Assembly: GCA_015227615.1 (NCBI GenBank)
Contig: JAALGZ010000004.1
Location: 1,860,001-1,924,000, forward strand
Length of the DNA stretch: 64,000 nt
Origin: Labyrinthula sp. Ha
Lineage: Eukaryota; Sar; Bigyra; Labyrinthulida; Labyrinthulaceae
Reading direction: 5' to 3'
In this document: in pieces, positions 48,601 through 60,916 of the stretch
Numbering within the stretch: position 1 is the stretch's first letter
Layout: every line of letters starts with the position of its first letter
Translations under genes and position numbers: made by a program
Notes under the pieces: model-generated
Told to the model about the DNA's origin: nothing
What the model saw: the letters and a program-made list of their open reading frames with translations, nothing else
The model's database searches: none

Positions 48601-51600
48601 TTTATCACTTGAACATTGAGCCAATAACAGTGAATTCTTTACTAATATTACGATTATTTAGTCTAGCAAGACCATAACTCTATATAGGAAATAAGATCTC
48701 ACTAAGTTTAACATTTGGGTTTATACTGATTTAAGGAATAGAAAGTATTGCCAAGAAGAGATGTTTATTTTAATTTATACCATCATCTAGGGTAAGATTT
48801 ATGAACCCTAATGTGTGAATGTCCGATTTTACTGATCCGATGGTTGCGCATCTCATCAGATTTTTACCGAGAGAGGAATGTGGTGATAAGATGGTGTAAC
48901 TCTTCTGTGAATCAATTATATGAGGATCTTCACATGAGTTTAAATATCTGTTTAAGAGTTAGAATATGTGTGGGGGTATTTTAAAAGGCTGCTCTCTGGA
49001 GGTTAGATAAGTAATCCTCAGATACCTATTTCAGAGAAAACACACTACAATAAATAGATAATACAAGCATTTTATTTATCACTTAGTTTCTTTATGAAAT
49101 AAATGAAAAGCATTGAGTTAAATTTCAATAAAAAGTAATAGATTGAAATTAATTACGAGACCATTACTGTTAACAGAATAGCTATGTGGAGTCCCACTTT
49201 ATAGCAGAACAAATTTTTTGCTACTATCTAAACTATGTATACATCAATATTTTCTTCTATAGATTAAAAGCTTAGTGTGCTACCTAGAAAGCTAAATTTT
49301 CTCTTAATATATCTTTTTATATAACCTTCCATACCTGTAGCTCAGGAAAAATTTTAATGATCCATGTTAAGAGAATTAAACTATGACTGTTCTGCTAAAG
49401 ACATATCAAAGAGAATATACTGTAATTAGTACAACAGAAGATACACAGAGTTTCTTCAATTACTATCACTAAATAATCATATCGCAAGACTGACAATGTA
49501 ATATAGTGAAAAAAGTTTTTTTCCTCGTAAAAAGGAAACTTCTTTCTCTTATTAAACTCAGAGAAGTTTCGGTTTTGTCTAATTTCATGAAGCATCGTTT
49601 ATGGACATACCTCCACTCTACACATGTATACGAAGGTAACTGGAAATATTAACAACAAATACTCTTGGTATAAACTTTGTCTCCCTAAGCAAGTTTTTAC
49701 AATACAATTATATTCTAATTTTAGTAATTAAAGTTACTTATACAAGGAGAAAGTTAAACATAACCATAGATATACGAGACAGCTTCTACGAGGTCTAATA
49801 TTCTTTTTCAAACTGTTAAACTAGTAAAAAATTATATTTATTATTTTATGGGGTACCCTCCAACACAAAAAATGAAACAAAATTTTATCCTTTTATAGCA
49901 GGAGAGGAGGAAAGTATCGGGAAAAAGGTGCATAAAATCTTTCAAAAATAAAAAGTATAGAAAATACGATGAAAGTTACTGTATCTGTTTCGGAGCAAAT
50001 CTAATAAATATTATAGCATACTAATCTAGATTTAAGCTAAAGTTTAAATTAATACTGACTCAGTATGAAAAACTGTGCCGAGAATTATTCAAACGTTGTG
50101 ACTTTCCACGTCAATCGGAAACAAAAAAACTGGACTTTATCGAAATGAATAAAGTTTAACTATCTTTTACAAACGCAAAACTTAATGCTAGTCCACTAAT
50201 ATCGACAAAATTCTGGTTGTTTATTAAGTCATGAGCTACTTTTTTCAAACGCCTCTCATGAAGAAATAATGGTGTAATATTATATATATATTATCTGAGG
50301 GGAATGATCTGAAAATACTCTAAGTCTTCTAAATATAGACTTGTAGACGTTTATTTCATTAAAAAGCCTATATGGAACTAAACCACTTTATAAAAGTCAA
50401 CATATAGATGTTTACAAAAGAAACTTCTTTAGCGTTATGGTTCTCCAATTTTTTCTAGATGGAATTGGAAATAGCACCTCTCCATCATACAAACTAACGA
50501 CTTGTTAAATTTAACCACTTTTTTCTATGTACTATAAAATTCATTGTGAGATTGAGCTTCGTTTAATTGGTATTTAAATTCGTATAGCCCAAATATACTT
50601 TATTAAAGCTTCGATTGAAACAGCGATTTAAAAAGAAATAACCCTTTCAGCAAAAGCAAAAATATTTTACCTGGAAAGGAAGCATGTAGCAGAGTATTTG
50701 AAAATACTTTATTGGACTTTCCATACCTGTTTTTAAAAAGAGTACCTCTTGAGCTTAAATATATGTATAATGATCTACCTCACTTGATGCTCCCGTTGTC
50801 TTTTTCATTTAACTTACAAGAGAGGACTGTTCATTTTTTTTTGAGAAAATTAGAGGATTTGCTCAAAGATGCAATTTTTCTTGTTTTTGTTTCAACCCTC
50901 GTGCAAAAAGGTTATCTCTTTCAAGATAAAGATTAATTTACTATAAACCCTGTCACAGTATCAAAGGAGTAAATGTTGGGTTATAATACTAAATAAGGAA
51001 CATATTTTTTCATAAAATTATTTGACATAATTCCAGACTTCATTGCAAACAGTAATCTAAAAACCTTAATTCAAAATTTATCTCTCAGTAAATTGTGACA
51101 GAAAAGCTGAAATTTCTTGCCGAAGTAGCAACCGATGCTCTTGGAGCCATAGAGTTGTTAATACTGAAAGAGCTAATGCAATTAGTACAATTAGCTAGCA
51201 AAAAAAAATGAAAACCAGGTTTTGGTCAAATCGATATTGATGTTGGATTCAGCTTTTTCCGATATAAGAAATCTCCATGGAAATCGACTTTCGCATAATT
51301 TTCACAGATTTACGTAATATGTCAATGATTCACTATCTTCCAGCACGTACGATTTATATTGTGTGGACAGTATAAAAATGGCATTGTCAATAATGAAATA
51401 ATTAAAAGGTGAAAACTCGGGAAATTCTTGTAAAAACTGGATATCAAATTTAATATAAACTCATGGCTGTATTTACCAAAAAATATTACTAAATAGAATG
51501 CTATACAATTTGGGTTAATAGATACTATTTCTACGTACATATTGGTCAGAAAAAGTGAGTATACTAGACACTGTGTCAAAAAAATAATATAAAAAACTCG

Positions 51601-54600
51601 GCGCAGATATAGGAAAATTTATTATGCCAAGGATATCAAAACTGAAACAGAAATGTACTCCGGTGCTTAGAAAATTCAATGGGTCATAGATTGAACTCAA
51701 GTCAGTTATCTGTTGATGAATGTAAAGACCAAGTGACCGGACGCTATTTGGTGAAGTGAGACAGGTAATATTTATTCACTTTAAAAAAATTTTTGATGTA
51801 CGGTTTTAGACTCCATCAAACTGAAAACTTAGCCCTAGTTAGAGTACATTGGATCCCACAACGATCCTTAGAGCTGCATCTGGAGAATTTTGATTCTATA
51901 ACAATAGAGCACAGCCCCAAAATCCATATATCTGACGAGTCTACCAGTTGATTCGTTGCAGAAAACTAAGTGAAAAGGTTTTTGCATAATTTTTTAAAGT
52001 CGATTCCCAGCCTAAAACTGCGTTGAATCACAGCCATTCTCATTGTCAACATAGAAGTGTGATTGGAGTATCCAATGTTCTTGCTTCATTTGGTTGGTGT
52101 CACTATCTTAAAAACGGGTTTATAATTCTCTTGAATCTTATTTTATAACTTTAGAAATAAAAAAAGTGGATGAAAGATGCTGGTCAACTTGCTGTTGAAC
52201 TTGCAAACTATATGTGCAAGTTAAATTTTGAAAGAAATCTCTCTGTTCCAGACATGTCATTTTGAGTTCACTTAACAACAATGTTTATGCACTTCTCGGT
52301 GTGATGTTTCTTTTTTTAGTTTATCTAGTGCATAACATACCAAAGTATATTGTGAAAGAAGCAAATGTGTTGCTTTCTTCCTAGATTCATTTCTTGGTAA
52401 CTTCAGTTTTCTTGATGATGTGACACGATATATTCACCCATGAAGGCTTTACTAGAAGGAAACCTAATACCAAGTAGGCATTAGTTCATTAATTAAATCA
52501 AATCAATAAGTAGAATGTTGCAAATCATTTACATTACAAAAGTATTTGTAAGATATCTGCTCTCTGCGATGAGATCTTAATCTGTATCAGCGGGAAAATT
52601 TATTGCGGGTTTGTACTCTACTCATTCTTTAACATTTGAAAACTAAATGAATAAGATATAGTTGGTTTCACTGGAAGTTTTACTTTTGTTTAGGTTTTTG
52701 TCAATTTTTCACAAATTGAACAGCAAAATTTTTTATTGTCCAACTTCTATTAATGGATATATTACCAAGATTAGTTCATTCAGGGCAACATGCCGCTAAT
52801 ATTCTCCTCAACTAGATCCTGGCAAGATGTAACACTTTTCAACTAGAAAGAGGGAGTATAAAATTTTATATCTTTATAATATTAGAAATCCTATTGAGAT
52901 GGAAAACCAGAAGTGCAAATGAGCGAATAACATCTTAATACAGTACATTTTGAAATAACTTAGTATGTTATTTTCATGAGTGAACAGTTAAATTTGACCT
53001 TTTTATTTCATGCTAATTTTACTAGCTGCCCAAAATGAGTTAGCATAAAGACAGTTCTTTGCAATTAAATGTTCATTTTGAGGGGAAATTGTATTGATCA
53101 TCCTTTTCTGCAGAGTTAATTTACCTCTTCGTAATCCCCTTTGCCACTGTAAACGGATATAACTCCAAAAAAACCGCTAAGTCATGTAGTCATACTTTTT
53201 GCCTCAGTACGTCAACACCGTCACATATATTGACGGTGCCCTGGCAGTGTAGCCTGTGTATGGAGGTTCTTAACGAGACTCAGATTCCATTGAACCGAAC
53301 AGTTGGGCAATGGTGGGGATTAATTTTTAGTTTGAGAATAATTTTTTTCTTGATCGGTTGTAATTTATCACTTGAGTAACTACATCAATGTAGCACAATA
53401 TTGCTGCTAACGTCAGAACTTTGAACACCGAAGGAGTTCTTCCACTGACGTGATACCTTAATAAAATTAAGTTTTAGTGAAAGCCTTAGAATAACCAACA
53501 AAGGTGTATTTCTCTTGAGCATCAAAAATTAACATTGTTTTTAAATTAATGGGGATCCTATAATCCTAAACCTGAGCAAAGGTGAAATATCTGGGTATTA
53601 TGCCGAAAATAAGTTCAGATAACGGAACGAAGTCTACAAATTGTTTCTATCTTGACTGCAACGAAGTCTTAACTTCCACTCTGTGATAAGAACCTGTTAA
53701 CGAAAAAAATCTGAATATGCAAAAATTTTTGAGCACTTTCCTCAGATTGTCTCACGAATTAATTATATGTACACCTTAAAAGCCATTATGTTTGGCTTTC
53801 AATGGAAAAGCTCCCACAGCAAATATTTTACATAGTTAATAAACCTCTAAGAGCAAACACTAACGAATGGATAATGAAACAAAATCATTACAAAATGAGA
53901 CATTTAAGAAGGTTTAATAGTTATGGAATATGTCCTAAATATACATTAAGTAAACCTTTTAGCTCCACTTTTCTAAAATTTATCTCATGAAAAACAAAAG
54001 ATCATAAAGTTCAGCAAAAAAATTATTAAAATAATATTCGGTGGTTCCGATAATAATGGATCGGCTGAAATATTATTTTTAGTCATATTCGACGAAAATC
54101 TACCTCTTCTTATTTTAACTCATTGACACATCTTTGCTACTCAAGAGATTTTAAATCTGTTCTAGGACCCCTTATTATTCCAAACTTCGAATTGCTCATT
54201 ATTAATAAAAAAATCAAGCCAATAAGGATTTGAGAAAGTGAATCGCTATGGATCTTGAAGAATCATTCGTCAAACTTCTTCATTATCAATTTTTCCTTGT
54301 TAAAGCATAAACTCACTCAAATTATCATTAAGCAAATAGTTATAGAAAGCACTGATAAAAGGCGGTATTTTTGTTGAGTTTTTTTGTTATATGTATGTTT
54401 TCTGGAAACAAAAATCTTCCAACAATGCTTGAATTATGTAAGTTCCTTGGGAAAATCTATTACACCTTCGGGTTTTAAGATGAAGCTTGTGGAAAATTTA
54501 AGTTTCATTTGCTAGATTGCAACGGTAAGGGGATTTCTTTTACTTTTATTAGATTTTTCCTTAGAGATCTTAAATGCAAAGAAATAATAGATATATAAAA

Positions 54601-55411
54601 TACACTTGTAGTAGCACATATAGCTAAGGGGTATATAATACATTTACACTGGTGTTCTTATTCTTTGATTTTGGAACGACTTTTCTGGATTTTGTGTATT
54701 CTTTTCACAAAACTCTTTAGTTGATCATCTAATTCAAATTAATTTATCTGGCAATACAGAAACTATAAGGGAAAATCCTTACTCGGAATTTGGTTTGATG
54801 AATAAATAGGCATCAACTTTGAAGAACTCAACTCAAAACTTCATTTTTCATAAAAAGGGAAAAGAGAGCTTTTTCCTTCTCTGGGCCGATATAATTTTGT
54901 TATTAGTCTAGATGGAAAGTTCAGTGGTCAGCTATAGAATTATAATATTTTAACGAAGCAATAAATTTATACAGGCTCTTCTGAAACTCCCGTAGGCTTT
55001 ATGAAAGATATTGGGTTAAAAATTATAACCCTTATCAATATTTGCTCGAGAACTTTGCAAATAGACTTCACTTAAAGCCCAGTATGCTCTTTAATATCTC
55101 TAGCAACTTAGTTTTTTCCCTGATCAAAAGATTTGAAGAAGGAAGCTTTGCGAGAATGTTGAAATTAAGTTCGAAGAATCATGAGATACTTGTTGATTTT
55201 GGTTTCCATAAGTTAAGATAAAAGGGAGAAGATGAAAATACTATTGTCACAGAAGTATTCCATTGTTTCAAGAGAAAAATAAATAAGAGCACACACTTAA
55301 CACGGCAATCATTTCAGTACTTTTTACTGTAGAAAAAAAATCTCAATAGAGGTTTCTCTGGATAATAACCCAGTAAAGCAATTCTATTCTAGTTGACATC
55401 TTGGTTTTGAT
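45656..55411. other. Gene-free AT-rich stretch, 9.8 kb
   Basis: No gene recognised. The first part is the promoter side of the Rab gene. A pyrimidine-rich patch on the plus strand near 47.64-47.9 kb gives a Leu/Phe/Pro-rich chance frame. A perfect hairpin lies at 53216-53238. Otherwise only AT-rich sequence with short TA runs (for example near 50.28 kb). Confidence 0.5.
53216..53238. repeat. Perfect short hairpin
   Basis: CACCGTCA, a 7-nt AT loop and TGACGGTG form a perfect 8-bp stem. It stands out by its G+C content in AT-rich surroundings. The function is unknown and it may be chance. Confidence 0.3.
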
Positions 55412-55766
55412 ATGGATTCTTGGAATTTAATATCATTGTTTACAAAGTGTATTAATCTAGAGTGTGAGTTTGTGGTACAAAAAGGAGATGCAGCTGTTAC
55501 CAAAAACTCAAAGATACTGGAACTCCTACTTGAAGAACATTTTTCGTGAACAAATGTTTTCTAAAAATAGGATCATAATAAAGCCAAGAATAGTTTTCAA
55601 TCAAAATGACGCAGTTGCTAATTCCTCAAGAAACTATTGGTATATTGCAAATGTTAAAATAGATGTCGTGGTACTGAATGCAAGTGATCACAGTGTGCGA
55701 ATTGCCATTGGATTACACGAGTTTTTTATGATGTTAACAAGAAAAAAGGACATATTTTCTGCATGA
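55412..55766 (+). CDS. Possible two-exon small gene, unknown function
   Basis: From an ATG at 55412 a soluble-looking frame (MDSWNLISLFTKCINL, then EFVVQKGDAAVTKNSKILEL) runs to a candidate 25-nt intron (55546-55570, GTGAAC...AAATAG). It then continues in the frame IIIKPRIVFNQNDAVANSS, later YWYIANVKIDVVVLNAS, to a TGA at 55764-55766, about 110 residues in all. Support is the intron's resemblance to the proven 28-31 nt introns and the coding-like composition on both sides. Against it, no family is recognised and the intron is slightly shorter than the others. It could be the 5' part of a larger gene continuing into 55.9-56.5 kb. Confidence 0.3.
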
Positions 55767-55898
55767 GTTATTTGAAAGTGTTATATAGGTAAGCAAAAAA
55801 CTCAGTTAAATATCTCTTAATTTTCAACCAAGAAGTTTCCGAGCCGAATCAAACTATTATTCTTTTTCGATTTTATTATTTGTTTTTGCTTTTTATAA

Positions 55899-56510
55899 AT
55901 ACCTTCCTCAAAATTAATTAGCCAGGATACCACTGTGTGCAAACACTACCAACCATATACCATTCCAAATCAAACCAAACAACTTCGCACCTCAAACCAA
56001 GTAGCTCCTCAATTTGAACAAACTAACTCAACTCATAGCTACATAGCAGAAGGAAAACATGAATCTATTCTCCTATTTTTGAAAAATGTGATACATCTAA
56101 TTTCTCAATTTCCCCCAGAGAAAAACCTCTTCTCGGGAATCAGCGGACTGTCTACCACAGTAGATTCTTTATCTGGCGATGACACTTTCGGAACCTGTTC
56201 ACAAGCATAACATCAAGTAATACTGCATGAGCAGGTGGAACATGTTCCTGATTATACCTACTTGGATACCTCCCCTAACTCCTTGGGTATATCAAATGTA
56301 CTAGTGAAAGCAGCACATCTCTGGTATTTCAGTGTCATTGATGATACTGAAAAAGTAAGAGAAATTCTAAACAAGATACAGCAAATCCATATCAGAAAAT
56401 TAACCCAAGGAAAAGAAATGCAAATTAAGGGCACTTGTTTCCGCGCGAAAACGGAGACTCGCCGCTCAGAACATAAGGACGCCTCTGCTGTTTCTCAGGT
56501 ATTGTAACAG
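55899..56510 (+). pseudogene. Long open stretch with one in-frame stop, unknown host locus
   Basis: One reading frame stays open from about 55899 to 56507 except for a single TAA at 56208-56210, unusual for such AT-rich DNA. A splice-acceptor-like ATTAG ends at 55921. The encoded segments (HESILLFLKNVIHLISQF, later DSLSGDDTFGTC, then SPNSLGISNVLVKAAHLWY and DDTEKVREILNKIQQIHIRK) have normal protein composition but no recognised domain. It is either a decaying gene, an exon series with an intron I cannot place (no short GT-AG pair of the right length removes the stop), or chance. It ends about 130 bp before the copia insertion. Confidence 0.3.
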
Positions 56511-56642
56511 GGGAATATTGATTTTATGTAAAAGTGGCCTCCTATCTTAATGTATGTATTTTAACTCAATCTACCGAAGGTGACAGGTTGTATTGACATA
56601 TAATTGATCGTACTTTTAAGCTTGCTCGCTATGGTTGCATTA

Positions 56643-56732
56643 TGTTATAGGTTTTGATATAGGTATGAGATATATTTAGTTGTTAGTAGATTTTAATATA
56701 TAAGGCAAATTTGAAAGAGATACTTCTTGACA
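56643..56732 (+). repeat. 5' LTR of the copia element (90 bp)
   Basis: Begins TGTTATAGG and ends CTTCTTGACA. One base differs from the 3' copy. Preceded by the target duplication CATTA. Confidence 0.93.
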
Positions 56733-59700
56733 AGGTTAATAGCCGAAAGAGCACGAAAAAATATATATTAAAAAGCTCACAAGATGGAAAAAGAAAATAT
56801 TATATTAAAGAAAAAAGAAGATTATATATGCTGGAAAGATTATGTTAGTTTAGTTATTGATAGTAAAGAATTGAGTGAAGTGTTTGAAAAGGATGTAGAA
56901 AGTACAAAACCGCAGAAAGCGAAGGCGCTCACTATTATGAAAAAGCATCTTGAATTTAGTTTGCACCATGTGCTGCATGGTATCCGTAACCCAGTGGAAG
57001 CATTTGACTTGCTTGAAAAGTATTGTATTGGGAATAAGGAGGCGAAGTTAATGCATCTAGAGAATGAATTAGATAATGTGCAAGGCAGATTTTTCTTGGA
57101 GAAAATAAATAACTTCAATGTCACTTATAGAAACTTCGTCATGTTAGGTGGAGAAATGGCAAACAATAAAGCCATATATAAACTTCTAAATCTTGCTCCA
57201 TCTACTACGAGTGTAGAATTATTGAAACACGATGTGGAAGTAAGTGTTTTAAGTGGGAGAAGTATGATATACAATGAAGTTTTCACTAAATTGCAAAGAA
57301 TAGCAGAAATCAGTCAAGAGATTTACCCAAAGAAAATGAAATCGGCAAGTTCGTTTTTGTGCTTTAAATGTAATCAACCTGGTCATAAGAAATATGAGTG
57401 TAATAATGAGTGGTATTGCAATTATTGTAAAAAGAGCAGACATAGCCAGTTTAGCTGCAGAAATAAGATAAAAACGAGAACCAAAACGAGAATAACAATA
57501 GTTTTACAGGTGTTTTTATTGGAATGTTAAAGAATGCTGACTTTACAATAAATAGTGTTCAAAGAGGTTCACAATCTAGTTCTAGTTTAATACTTGACTC
57601 TGGAGCAAGCTACCACGTCTGTGGAGAAAATCATTTGGGAAATTTTACTGAAGTTCAAGAGCTAACTGTTCCAAAATATGTAAGTACTACAGGAGGAAAA
57701 GTGTATGCAAGTTACAGAAAAGGAAGATTCGAAAGTGTTTTGGAAAATGGTAAAAAGATTATATTGAACGATGTATTTATTTTTAAAGAACTGCAGGTAT
57801 TTTTAATTTCAATTGCGGTGTTGTTAAACAAAGGTTTAACTTTAGTAGCTAAAGAAAATGAATTCACTATTCTGAAAGAGAACAATATTATTTACAAAGC
57901 TCAAAAATCTATGAACAATTTGTTTTTAGTTAAATGTAAAAGTTTTGAAAGTGACAAAGCAATGACAATGAGAAGTTCTAAAAAGAATCTTTTGTATTAT
58001 CATATTTTATTTGGACATCAAGGAGAAAAAGCATTTTTTTAATACGATGAAATATTTTAACATTGAATGTAAGAGAAAGGATATTCAAAACTTAATATGT
58101 GATACGTGTAACAAAGTTAATCTAAAAAAGCGGTAATAAAAAAGGAAAATGCTGTAGGATTTAAAGCTGAACCTGGAACAATGTTTGTCCTAGATACAGT
58201 TGCTGTGTTAGCTACATCCCGAGCAGGAAATATTGGTTTTCTTTTAGTAACAGATGTTGAAACAAAGTACATATATATTTATTGCTATAAAAATAAATCT
58301 GAAGTTGCTGAAGAAGTTATTAATTATGTAAAAAAGTTTCAAAGACTTTCTGGTATTAATTTAAAACAATTGCATTCGGATCAAGGAACAGAGTTTGTAA
58401 ACCAAAGAATTATAGAATTTTGTACACAGGAAAGAATAAAGTTTACTACTTCAGCAGCTTACGTCCCACAACATAATGGGATTGCTGAAAGATCTAATCA
58501 ATATATTTTATCAAAAATGAGACAATTAATAAATATGTTAGAAATAGAGAAGTCGTTTTACTGGGACTTTGCTGCGTACTATAGTGCTTATATAACAAAT
58601 AGAGTTACAGAGGGTGGAACAGACATATCTTCTTTTGAAAGAATTTACAATAAAAAACCAAAGTTATATAGGTTTTATATTTTCGGTTCACTTATTGTTT
58701 ATGTACAGAAAACTGAAAATAAAATACAGAGTAAAGGAACATATGGATACTTTATGGGTTATAACCCAGCAACTGGAGAAGCCTTAATTGTGGTTAAGAT
58801 TAGTAGGTACTTAATTAAGACACGAGACTTTATATCTATTGGAAGTTCCGAGAATTTGTTTGGTAATGAAGAGGAAAATATACAGTCTGAAATAAAGAAT
58901 CCATTAAACATTGGAGAGTCTGATCAAAATAAAAATACTAGACAAGTTGAAACAAATGTAATTGATACTGATACGATACAAAACGAGAATAATGAAGACA
59001 CTTTTGTAAGAAGAAGTACCAGAGTAACAAAGGTGCCTGATAAACTCACCTATGACCAGGAAAATATTAGTAATCTTTTCTTATTTGAGGAAGCAGGTTT
59101 TGTTTTTCAATTTCCTGAGCTATTTAATTATGCTACTGCTTTGGTCTCGAAAGATTTTACTATACCAAAAAGTTTTCATCAAATTAAACATAAACCTGAA
59201 TCAGATAAATGGTACGAAGCTTACGATAAGGAACTAAAAAAGATAGAACTGATGGGAAAAATGGAGTTAATAAAAAATGAGACAGTAAGAAATAAACAGG
59301 CTGTGATACCTATAATGGAATTGTTTTCAAAAAAGTATGACAACATTAGTAAGCAGAATATATTCAAATGCAGATTTGTTGCCAGAGGAGATCTCCAAGA
59401 AGATTATCTTAAATTTTATTCTCCAGCAAGCAGATTAGAACTAATAAGATTTTTTAACTTTATAGTAGCAAAAGAAAATTATTTGTGCACTCAGTTAGAT
59501 ATTGGTAATGCGTTTCTTAACGCTAAACTTGATACAGAATATCTGTATTCTCTCCCTCAGAAACTGAAAATACAAAATCCAACTAAAGTGTGGAAAAGTA
59601 GTCAGGCTATATATGGTCTTAAAGAAGCACCACTGTATTGGCACAAAGAAATTAGTGAGAAGTTGGAAAAAGCTGGATTTATTATTAATCGAAAGGAAAG

Positions 59701-60748
59701 AACTATTCTAAAACATAAAGAAAAATGTATCATTGGTCTTATCTATGTTGATGATATTTTATTTGCAGGAAGAGAAGAAAAAGAGTTAAAGTGGATTATT
59801 TATATTTTAGGAGAACATTATAAAGTCAAACAAACCTCTAATGTGAATAATTATGTGGGTTTTGAAATTACATCCGATGAAAAATATTTGTACCTGACGG
59901 CGAAAAACTACATTAACAATTTATGCGAGGCTTTTGAAATACAAACTGAAGAAAATATTCCTCATATAGTTAAAGACTGGGTTGATAAGGATATAGATAG
60001 TGAAGTTCTTAAACATAAGAAAAAATACCAATCCATAATTGGTGCTTTAACATACATTAATCGTGTGTGTAGACCAGATATCACTTTTCAAGTAAATGTT
60101 CTAGCTCAATGTGCGAGCAAACCTAGTAAATTTAACTTTAATTGTGCGAAAAAGGTGGCAAAATATTTGTTAAAGACAAAAAACTTGGGTTTGAGATATA
60201 CAAAAGGAGAACACGTTTTAAATATAGAGATGTTTTGTGACGCTTCTTATGGTATGTTAAAGGGTGGTAATTCTATGACCGGATACGTTTTAAAAGTCAA
60301 TAAACAGGTGGTTTTATATAAGAGTAAAAAGCAGAAAACGATAGCGACAAGCTCAGCAGAGTCTGAAATATTAGCTTGCTCGTTAGCTGTCAAGGAAATG
60401 AAGTGGTTAAAGATAAATCTCAAATTTTTTGGTCTAAAGTTTGATAGTGGTACCATTAAGAATGACAATTTAGGAGCAGTAAAAAAGCTAGGAGTACAAG
60501 CATCTTACAATGGAATTAAACAACTTGAAATTGAACATTATTTTATGAAGCAAGTTATCGAGGAAGAAGGATGGATTGTCGAACATGTTTCGGCAAATAA
60601 GAATGATGCTGATATTCTAACAAAACCAGTAAGTAAGAAGTGGTTCATTGAAAACAGGGACAATTGGATGTGTAAAGAAAAAGGAAAAGATGAATAAAAA
60701 TATTAAAAATGTAATATAAAAAGAAACAAGAAGAAAAAGGTAATTGTA

Positions 60749-60838
60749 TGTTATAGGTTTTGATATAGGTATGAGATATATTTAGTTGTTAGTAGATTTT
60801 AATATATAAGCCAAATTTGAAAGAGATACTTCTTGACA
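60749..60838 (+). repeat. 3' LTR of the copia element (90 bp)
   Basis: Same termini and length as the 5' copy. Followed by CATTA at 60839-60843. Its end is 78 bp from the stop codon of the convergent metal ATPase gene. Confidence 0.93.
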
Positions 60839-60916
60839 CATTAAACTCGATATGCATTGACAATAAAGTCTGCAAAAGAGTTCATTCGGCGAATATCATA
60901 TCAATAAAATAACAAT

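Larger units (their letters stand above)
56643..60838 (+). mobile_element. Young Ty1/copia retrotransposon, nearly full length
   Basis: A 4.2-kb element with two 90-bp LTRs (TG...CA) and a 5-bp target duplication CATTA (56638-56642 and 60839-60843). Parts in order: gag from ~56.8 kb with two CX2CX4HX4C zinc knuckles near 57.36-57.46 kb; aspartic protease LDSGASYHVCG near 57.6 kb; integrase ~58.0-58.8 kb (LHSDQGTEF, HNGIAERSN); reverse transcriptase ~59.2-59.9 kb (TQLDIGNAFLNA, AIYGLKEAP, YVDDI); RNase H ~60.2-60.6 kb (CDASYG, SSAESEI, DILTKPV). The domain order (integrase before RT) is diagnostic of Ty1/copia. A purine tract before the 3' LTR (~60718-60740) is the likely polypurine tract. The LTRs differ at one site in 90, so it is recent. 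The coding region is broken in about two or three places. Confidence 0.95.
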
